From: Cryptomeria japonica
Lineage: Eukaryota; Streptophyta; Pinopsida; Cupressales; Cupressaceae
Direction of reading: 5' to 3'
Length of the DNA: 64,000 nucleotides
NCBI RefSeq assembly: GCF_030272615.1
Contig: NC_081407.1
Coordinates: 263,548,574-263,612,573, forward strand
The position numbers and the translations under genes are program-made. Position 1 is the stretch's first letter. Each line of letters begins with the position of its first letter. The notes beneath the pieces were generated by a model. The model saw only the letters and a program-made list of their open reading frames with translations. It was not told where the DNA came from and made no database searches. Below, one piece after another: positions 56,583 through 64,000 of this stretch.

Positions 56583-57433
56583 TGTTGGAAATTTTGGTTA
56601 AGTGTGGTAGTGTGATTCTTGTCGAACCAAAAGGAGTATCTACAGAATGTTTTGAAGGCAGATAGGAGCATAAAAGAATTTGATTAAGCAAGACCAGTGC
56701 TATTACCAAATCAACAAGACCTTGTTGTTCTCTAACAATTACAATAGTTAAATCCCCTAATTGGGTAAGCTCAATAGGCTTGGTGCTATGTAAATCCTCT
56801 AACCAGGTGATCCACTAGTTTGGATTTCAAATCCTCTACTGAGGTTACTCTTGATAGGGTATTTCCTTTAACAGTGTATTTTAGTCAATCCCTTAACCGA
56901 GTGGTCCTTAACCGGATCTATTCCTAACAGGACATTTTTATAAAGCTCCTAACAAGGCTTGGCTCCTAACAAGGCAAACTTCAGAATAGTTCAGAATACT
57001 TGTGCATATTCATCCCCACTGTGGTTTTTCCCATTTGGGTTTCCACATCAAAAATCATTGTGTCAAGTGGTGAATGATTTTGTGTATGTTTTTGATATGG
57101 TTAATATGTTTAACTGGTAAAACCACTAAGACATGTTTAGATAACCGGAAGTGATATGAAATGAGTTATTACTAATGTTAGTAAAGTGTTTTGATGTTTT
57201 GGATAAAAGGTATCTAAGTTATAGATTTGTTACACTGTTATATTGATATTTTAGTCAATTGGTAAACTTGATAGTGCAGTTACAGTTTTTGGTACAGAGT
57301 CTAAACTGGTTAGTTCAGTGATTCATTTATGAGTTGGGATTAAGTTTGGTGAAATTTTAGTTTATTTTTTATCTATTGATTCACCCCCCCTCATAGTAGT
57401 TGACCGAATCATTATTGATTCATCATATCATCA
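56583..57433 (+). repeat. Copia LTR-like fragment, plus orientation
   Basis: Possible start TGTTGGAAATTTTGG. Contains repeated CTCCTAACAAGG(C/T) motifs (56940-56990), CATTTGGGTTTCCACAT and, near the end, TGATTCACCCCCCCTCATAG. The following GGGTATCTCTGATAG could be a decayed tRNA-Met PBS. Related in inverse orientation to E5. Borders approximate. Confidence 0.5.
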
Positions 57434-57604
57434 ACTTTTGGGTATCTCTGATAGAAGTTGGAGGCATTATCCCTTCCTAGTTTGAACTAGTGCATTTTGC
57501 AGTACATTAGTCCAGGGAAATTCAAGCATATTTTAGTTTGGACTAATGATTGAGGATTCTTTTTAGGGGGAGCTGTGTGGATTCTAATTTGAGTTGTTTC
57601 TTAC

Positions 57605-57728
57605 ATTTGTCTTTGATGTCAAAAGGGGAGAGATATAGTTATTTTTTCAAGGGGGAGATATTGGGAAGATGAGATTCATGTTTATTGCTGATGAATGTTG
57701 CCATTAATGACAAAGGGGGAGATTTTTG
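57605..57728 (+). promoter_or_regulatory. Two copia-type polypurine tracts
   Basis: GATGTCAAAAGGGGAGAGAT near 57616 and AATGACAAAGGGGGAGATTT near 57710, preceded by TGCC, as at the 3' end of plant copia elements. Confidence 0.65.
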
Positions 57729-58890
57729 CAAATTCAAACTTGATATTATATCAGTAGTTGTCATTGATGTCAACGTACTAATTATGTGATTCCACGAGTA
57801 GTTTGTGCTTCATATTTTTGATATGTTGCAGATATGTTCAGGATGTGTTGGTATGTCATTTGATATGTTCTTGAGATCTCATTCTTATATTTTGGTGGTC
57901 GAAAAGTTGTGCTCTAAAAGTCTATGTAGTGATGATGATGTTTTTTTGGCAGAGTTTGCAATGTTTCGCATTTCTTTGCATTGTTGATTGTATTGATGAT
58001 ATTTTAGATTAATGTTATCGATGTATTTATCTTTGTTATTCTATTTTGAAACATGATGGTGAGCTTCAGAGTTGTGGTTGTTGATATGTTTATTTCGGGT
58101 CTGCTTGACCGTGAATGGTTCTATTTTTTCTTGGACATTTGTGGTGTATGGATAATGTGTTGCTTTGATCAATGTTATGAATTTTGGTGTTGTCCACTTC
58201 TCATTCCTTTTCACTGCTAGAATTTTTAGTGAAGACCTATTTCAAATTGTTTCACTAAATTTTTATTTTAGCCAACTTGGAGAGATTCTTAATTCAAGAG
58301 ATTTTTATAAATTGAGGATAATTATAATGAATAATGTGTGGGTGCAAGTGGATTGAAAAAGAATATCTAATTTTTTGTAAATGTGTGCGAGGTTGTGTGA
58401 ACTTGTGGCTAAGCAGTGAGATTGTGTGTTGTTGTTTGGCACTAAAGGCAGTGAGCCAAAGGTTTTCTCTGACATTATAGCATTGTGGCAGTTGTGCTTC
58501 AATGGTGAATTCTTTCTTTCTCCTTCTTCTTCTTCCAGCTAGTGAGCCCTTCTTTTTCTAGCGGTTGTAGCTAGACAGTGAGTCCACATGTAGTGAGTAG
58601 TCTGGTAGTGAGCCACCATTTGTAAAAATTACCTTAGCTAGTGTCACCCTAATAGGTGTTTCGCAATTAAGAATTAGCATTCTCAATGGTTTTTACCTTC
58701 TTGGTTTTCCCACGTATATCTAGTGTTCTTGTGTAATTTTTATGTGTGTGCTCTTTCATGCTTATATCTATTTATGGTTAAGTCATCATAAGTTTGTTTA
58801 CCAGATCTATTTATGTGGATTATGTAAAAGATTTTATTTGGTGCAACTAATTCACCCCCTCTCAGTTGTCCGAGATATTCCACATTTAGA
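57729..58890 (+). repeat. Copia 3' LTR-like region after the PPT
   Basis: Begins just after the PPT and includes TTGTCATTGATGTCAACG (as in the E3 LTR), TTTTCCCACGTATATC near 58704 and the C-tract hairpin CAACT (58844-58848) / AGTTG (58864-58868). The exact end is not resolved. Confidence 0.55.
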
Positions 58891-59219
58891 AGATGTGTTT
58901 TAGTCCCCTCTTTTTCATGGAGTGGATGAATGTGTGTGTTTTTGGTTTGAAAGGTATATTTTTGGTTCAAGCCAACTTGATTCAATCTTTGATGATCTAT
59001 CTTGTATATAAAGAAGGTATGTGATTAAGTTGTATGGATGTGAATGTGTGGAAGAGAGAGGAAGTATGTGATGTGAAGATAGCCAGAGAAATTTGGTGAA
59101 GATCAGAGAAGAAGAGTTGTGATTGAATGATATATGACTTGTTTGAGACTGTGGAAGAGGTATGAGATACAGTGTTGACAGTTGAGGTCTGAGTTGTGTG
59201 ATTTGATGTTGGTCTCTTG
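58891..59219. other. Unassigned DNA between LTR fragments
   Basis: No supported frame; GA/TG-rich. Confidence 0.4.
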
Positions 59220-59600
59220 ATGCAGAATTAAGAACATCTTCATGATTAGGAGATCCCTCTTTTCAAATCATTTTTGTATCTTGCCCTATTGTAGTTAGCT
59301 TTAGGTTTACATAAGTCCTATTTTTGTATCTATCCCCAAGTGCAGTGAGCTCATTCATTGTAATTTGATATACATAGTGGATATATTTTGTGGGCAAGTG
59401 CTTACCGTTCTTTTTCCTTATTTGGGTTTTCCACATAGAAAATCTTGGTGTTCATGTACTGTGTTTGTGTTGCTGATTAATGTTTTGTGGTGCATTAATT
59501 TTTGTTCAAGGCCGATTCACCCACCCTCTCAGCATTGTCTTGGGTTCAACAATGTCACATGTTTTATTTGTGAGATCCTGTTGATCTAACCTAATTGACA
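59220..59600 (+). repeat. Copia LTR fragment (3' half)
   Basis: TTATTTGGGTTTTCCACATA at about 59419 followed by GATTCACCCACCCTCTCAGC at 59514, the order found in the other plus-strand copia LTRs. Confidence 0.5.
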
Positions 59601-60379
59601 TTTTGGGATTTTGCAGAGGATATATATGGAAGGATAAATTATTTTTTAAGGTCTAAGATTATATGTGAAGTGTTGTGATGTGCAAAATAATACAATGATA
59701 TATTTAATGGTTATGAAGTGTGCAAAATTTGTGTGACAAAGTAATCAAGCTATAAAGAGGACTTTACTATCATCATATGTCAGATGCTTCTTCCAGTACA
59801 ATTTATATTATGTTATTTATTGTAATCTTATCATATCTTGTTCTTAATCTTGCATTAATGTATTTATTTTTGGACTGAGCTAATTGCATGTTACATGATG
59901 TTTTGAATTAAGGATTTGTCTTTGGTTGACATTGTAGGTTGTGGATGATGTTAATTAATTCTAGTTTGATAGGAGGATGTTAATAATGTAATGAATTGGA
60001 TATATATTTTTGACAATTTTATTATAAAGAGAGTTGTGTTGGAAATAAATTAAGGTGGTGAGTGAACATACATGGTAAAATGTATGAGAAAAATTGTTGT
60101 AACCTATCCACATTATGGTTATATTGTGAAGCGAATCTAATTTATCTTATGATGTAAATTTAATTAGAAATGTTTGGAGCATCTTGATTTGAGTTGGTGC
60201 TCAATGGCTAGGTTTTAGCTTAGTCAAAATGTATTGGTGTTGCTTGTAGGTTGATTTTTTTAATTCAAAATTATGAAGGGGTTGGTATCTCCTTGAGTTG
60301 TAATTCATTTGGGTTGGTTCTTGCAAAGATTTTTTTAATTTTACTATTGTTGTGAGGCTAGATTTTGACAATAGATCTA
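59601..60379. other. AT-rich DNA with no gene
   Basis: No supported frame or repeat beyond low complexity. Confidence 0.45.
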
Positions 60380-60600
60380 ATTAGCTATTCTCAACATAAT
60401 ATTTCCCTCATGAGTTCCCATATAAATCTGGTGTTCTGTTGTGTGGATGTGTGAATGTGTTCATATCTTGCATATTTTATTTTGATGTAACTTTGATGTT
60501 GTAATGACATTAATGATGAAGTATTTTTTAAGTTAAAATTCATATATAAGGATTCACCCCTACCCCTCTCAATATATCTTTGTTCATAATATAATGAAGG
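60380..60600 (+). repeat. Copia LTR fragment with C-tract hairpin
   Basis: ATATTTCCCTCATGAGTTCC, then GATTCACCCCTACCCCTCTC between arms ATATAT (60542-60547) and ATATAT (60572-60577). Confidence 0.45.
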
Positions 60601-61779
60601 AAATATGACTACGTCAAAAGGAAATCATAGTTCCTTTGAGACATTATCACTACATACACTCAAATGTAAATTAAATTGGTTATAATTATTCTAACATAAA
60701 TAAACTATTAAAACTATACAAATAATTTTTTTATTTTTTTTTACTACAAGAATACAAAATAAAGATAAAGAGTTTCATTTAAATCTGATTACCAGTCAAG
60801 GACACCAACCTATCACATGTGAAAATATGAATGTAATTCTATTGTCTCATCCAAATAGAAAACAAAATAATTCCTATAAGGAAGACCCAAGTACGTGATT
60901 CAACTAACATGGAGTATCCACAAACCAACAACACCATCAAACTCTCTATAGAAAAAAATAAACTACTAATAAGATGTAAATAATAACATAAAAGAAATAA
61001 ATAACAAACATACACAAGTAAACCTCTGTGTTTCAATGCCTTCAATAAACATGTTTACACATATATAAGATGAAAAATGTTTAGGGGATTTTTGGGAAAT
61101 TATCTCATTCAAAACCCTTCTTTGGTGTTTCCACTTCCACAAACAACCAAAAGATAGATATGTGAAGCATGGATCAGTAAAATCATATATTATTGAAAAA
61201 ATGATAAATTATTCGATAGATAAGGGATGTGATTAATCCTAAGATCCTCAAACATAGAAGATAAATACAAGGATATTACTAGACATGCTGGAGGAATAAA
61301 TTGATATCCATGGGAAATTATTGTGAGAGTGTTGTAACAAGTTGTATAGAGTTGTGAAATCTTGAGAGTGTAATAGATCTCAGTGAGTGAGAGATTTTTT
61401 CCAATAGATATTTCTATGATAAAATATTGGTTTAAAAATGAGAAGAAGATGGAAAGAAAGGAGAACATGAGAAATTTAGATATCATTCTCAGTCATTTCC
61501 TTTGAATTGACAAAGTGACAAGTAGAAAATACTAAAGAATGCATTTTAAATGAGAAAATGTAATCGAACACTAGTTATATAGGTAGGCATCCATGCTACA
61601 CATGTGCCAAAAAAGGATAACCAAAGCAAAGAAAATGTTATTTAACAAATAGATTCCTTATGATATCAGAACTCATGATAAATAAATTTTAATAATGATA
61701 AAGCAATCCTATGAGAAATAATATATATGCAAATAAATTATAAGCTCATCACAACATTATCATTTTTTATTTTATTTTT
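60601..61779. other. AT-rich DNA with no gene
   Basis: No supported frame on either strand; the open stretches at 60839-61045 and 61190-61486 are hydrophobic low-complexity translations without family features. Confidence 0.45.
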
Positions 61780-62603
61780 GCTTTTTGACCTAGTCAACAA
61801 GATTTGATATTTTTGCAATGATTTTTACTCCAAAAAATTAAAATGAAAATAACAAAACCCTGCTAAAATTTTGAGAGCTTTCTAAAATGTTTTTTTTTTT
61901 TAGAAAAGTACCTTGATTTGAGCCTTAGAAAGTAGATTTTATGGAAAAAGCCTAATTTTTAAAGATATGATTTTTCATGAATTATTTTTTGTCAAAATTA
62001 AAATAACAAAAATTATAAACCCTCTATATTTATAAGAGCATTCTATAAATGTAAGACAATCCAAAAAAAAAATCTTATTTTCTCCCTAAATTATTTTTTT
62101 ATGAAAAAACATAAAAAATTATAAATAACTCAAAAAATGATCCAAAAGATCTAATTTTTAGATAGAAAGCTTCATATACCATTTCAAACCTTCAAAAAAG
62201 AAATTGTACACAAATTCACAGTCTTTGTGAGATATAATCAAATCATTGCAAAACCCTAATATTCAAAGATCCATTTTTTTGCTAGCTATTTTTCATCAAA
62301 ATTAGAAGAAAAAAGAACAAACCCCCTCTATAATTTTGAGATCTTTCTTGAAATATAATAAAATCCAAAAAAAATGATTAATTTACTCCCAAAATTTATT
62401 TTTTATGAAAATTCATAAAAAATCTATAAATAATTCAGCACTGATCCACAAATTCTTCTTTTCGGATTGAGAACTTCTAATACCATTTCCAAATTGCAAG
62501 AAAAAATTTATGCAAAAATTCATATCCATTTGTGAGATATGATTAAATCTTTCTAAAACCCCAAACATGTGTCCAAAACCCTAGCTGTGCAAGGTTAGTC
62601 TAC
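61780..62603 (-). mobile_element. G4: leader fragment of a G1-type gypsy element
   Basis: Matches 40862-41750 of the G1 leader, with the same ~303-bp repeat (TTATGAAAA motifs at 62099 and 62403) and the same end (TTTGTGAGATATGAT..CAAAACCCTAGCTG). It stops before the PBS would appear, so it is a truncated copy in the same orientation as G1. Confidence 0.72.
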
Positions 62604-63779
62604 AAATATGTTGATGACCAATATAAGCTCTAGGAGAATAAGAAGGATCTAGAGGGATTGATATATTAACATTTCGACCTTGCCTCCCTTGCACTAAAGT
62701 ACCTTTATGATAAGAGGATGGTGTCTTATTTCTCTTCAATGCTTCCTCTCCATTAGAGAGATCATTGATAGGAGTATTGACTCTTTCCTCAGTCTCATAA
62801 GATACCCCAAGAGAGGTACAAGTGTTAGCCTTTTCAATGCCATCTCTAGGATTGTCATGAATATTGTCAACTAAAGCCCTTAAGAATTCTATGTATTCTA
62901 TTAATTTATTTATAAATATCACTATTTAGAAATAAGAAATATGGATGAAATATTTAAAAAATGATTTATAAGAGGGAAATGTTGTTGAAACCCTTAAAAT
63001 GCAATATGTGAAGTTACTATGGAAGAATTCAAGCAACATGAAGTGAAAGAAGCAATTATCCAAACCATGGTTTTGATAAAAATCATTAATAATTAATGTT
63101 ATCACATGTGAAGTACCAAAATAATTCTTTTTTGTCAACTCCATTATGAAAAATCAGATCTAAAAACATCAGAATTATGAAAAATGTAAGAAGTGTCAAG
63201 TTCACCAAAATGTAAGGTGTTGGAATTAGGGCTCCACTGCCTAGATTTATAGTAAAGCCACTAATTCAGCCTTGAACTAACCTTACATTAAGGAAAGGGA
63301 ATTTTATTGATCCAATCCTAAAAGGATTGAATTTAGATTAGGTTAATCCTTCCCTTGTTAGAGTTGAAACTGAATTGTAATTAGGAATGAAGGGCAATGC
63401 TAGATCTAGCACAAACAATGAGAAATTGACATGAAGCAATAGTAATAGAATATTCCAGATATTATGTAGATTTATAAATTGGGATCTAGGGATGAAAAAT
63501 AGATCAAAACCTATGGTGACAAGATTAGGATGAATTTTCAAGACCGAGGGTAGCAGGTCGCCTTGGTCTTCTGAATATCAAGGGCAAATAGACTGGATAT
63601 TTTCCATCTTAGGATGATGCACATAATCCATTGTCTGAAGGTGATCATAAATTATTAAGACCAAGGGGAACTGGCCATCCTGGTCCTTTTCTTTTGACAC
63701 CTTCAAAATTTGAGTCCGATTGTCCTCATCTATACTGTTTATTTCCTCACTCACAACTCCTGAGACAATTCCCTGCACA
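62604..63779. other. Unassigned DNA
   Basis: Minus-strand open stretch 62581-62922 (LRALVDNIHDNPRDGIEKAN) matches no family I recognise and has no neighbouring gene signals. Nothing else supported. Confidence 0.35.
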
Positions 63780-64000
63780 TGAAAGAAAAAACTAGAAATG
63801 TTCATGGGTGTTTTCCTTAGGTCAAATCCCAGTTTTGTAATTAACCTTCAATTAAAATAGTAATTGAAATGTTGAAGTAAATGTTGTATCACAATACCTT
63901 AGGTCTATAATTACTGATGGAAGTTGATGATGCAATGCTCTTTAGATGTTATCACAAATGTTGATGTAATAACATGACTTGACATAACATGAACATGACC
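63780..64000 (-). repeat. Family L LTR fragment at the window edge
   Basis: TTTGTAATTAACCTTCAATT..CCTTAGGTCTATAATTACTG resembles the E4 LTR at 49130-49215 in the same orientation. It continues beyond the window. Confidence 0.6.

Noticed and set aside
57373-57396. C-tract hairpin in the 56.6-57.4 kb LTR
   Set aside because: Only four paired bases (CTAT/ATAG); too weak to count with the covarying set.

Overview
The window reads as intergenic DNA from a large, repeat-bloated plant genome. AT-rich non-coding sequence is packed with nested LTR retrotransposons, PBSs match plant tRNA 3' ends, the Ty1/copia and Ty3/gypsy proteins are plant-type, and plant mobile domain (PMD) fragments occur. The age and nesting of the elements suggest a gymnosperm, but that is inference. 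I see no convincing single-copy host gene, tRNA, rRNA or CRISPR array. Almost every reading frame is a transposon pseudogene.

Layout. 1-4110: part of an LTR element (E0) inserted into N-A. 4111-8155: N-A, a truncated copy of a non-autonomous LTR element called family N here. 8156-11240: PMD pseudogene fragments (minus) split by unassigned DNA. 11282-11751: minisatellite. 11752-18166: N-B, structurally complete (LTRs, PBS, PPT, TSD AACTT), with a four-zinc-knuckle gag and a second ORF of about 1,066 codons but no pol. 18172-20836: 3' end and LTR of a plus-strand gypsy element (P). 21771-30157: element G3, made of a GC-rich array of 433-bp repeats, a TATA box, a 1,215-codon ORF, a tRNA-Arg-type PBS and a gag ORF. 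32721-33530: 36-bp repeats and a PMD ORF. 35180-42604: gypsy element G1 on the minus strand (integrase C-terminus, protease, gag, leader, PBS, 5' LTR). 42605-46850: gypsy gag-protease remnant G2 (minus), cut by a solo LTR with TSD GGAAT. About 47930-48635: copia gag-protease remnant C2 (plus). 48636-51340: 3' LTR and interior of E4. 51345-55420: copia LTR E5, cut by E3, a deleted copia element with RT/RNase H and TSD CAAAT. 56164-60600: several copia LTR fragments. 61780-62603: a G1-type leader. 63780-64000: an E4-type LTR edge.

Main points. (1) Family N pairs a four-knuckle gag with a large unrecognised ORF2 and shares LTR ends and PPT with E3, so it was probably mobilised in trans by an E3-like copia element. 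(2) In G3 the long ORF lies upstream of the PBS, which places it inside a giant LTR with its own GC-rich promoter. (3) By eye, the N-terminal half of N ORF2 and of the G3 ORF share one domain plan, resembling the plant transposon-associated Transposase_32 type. (4) Two gypsy units appear to carry a PMD ORF antisense to the element. (5) The poly-C motif of the copia LTRs sits in a hairpin whose arms covary between families.

Nothing was computed. Homology statements come from reading the translations, and most element borders without a TSD are approximate.
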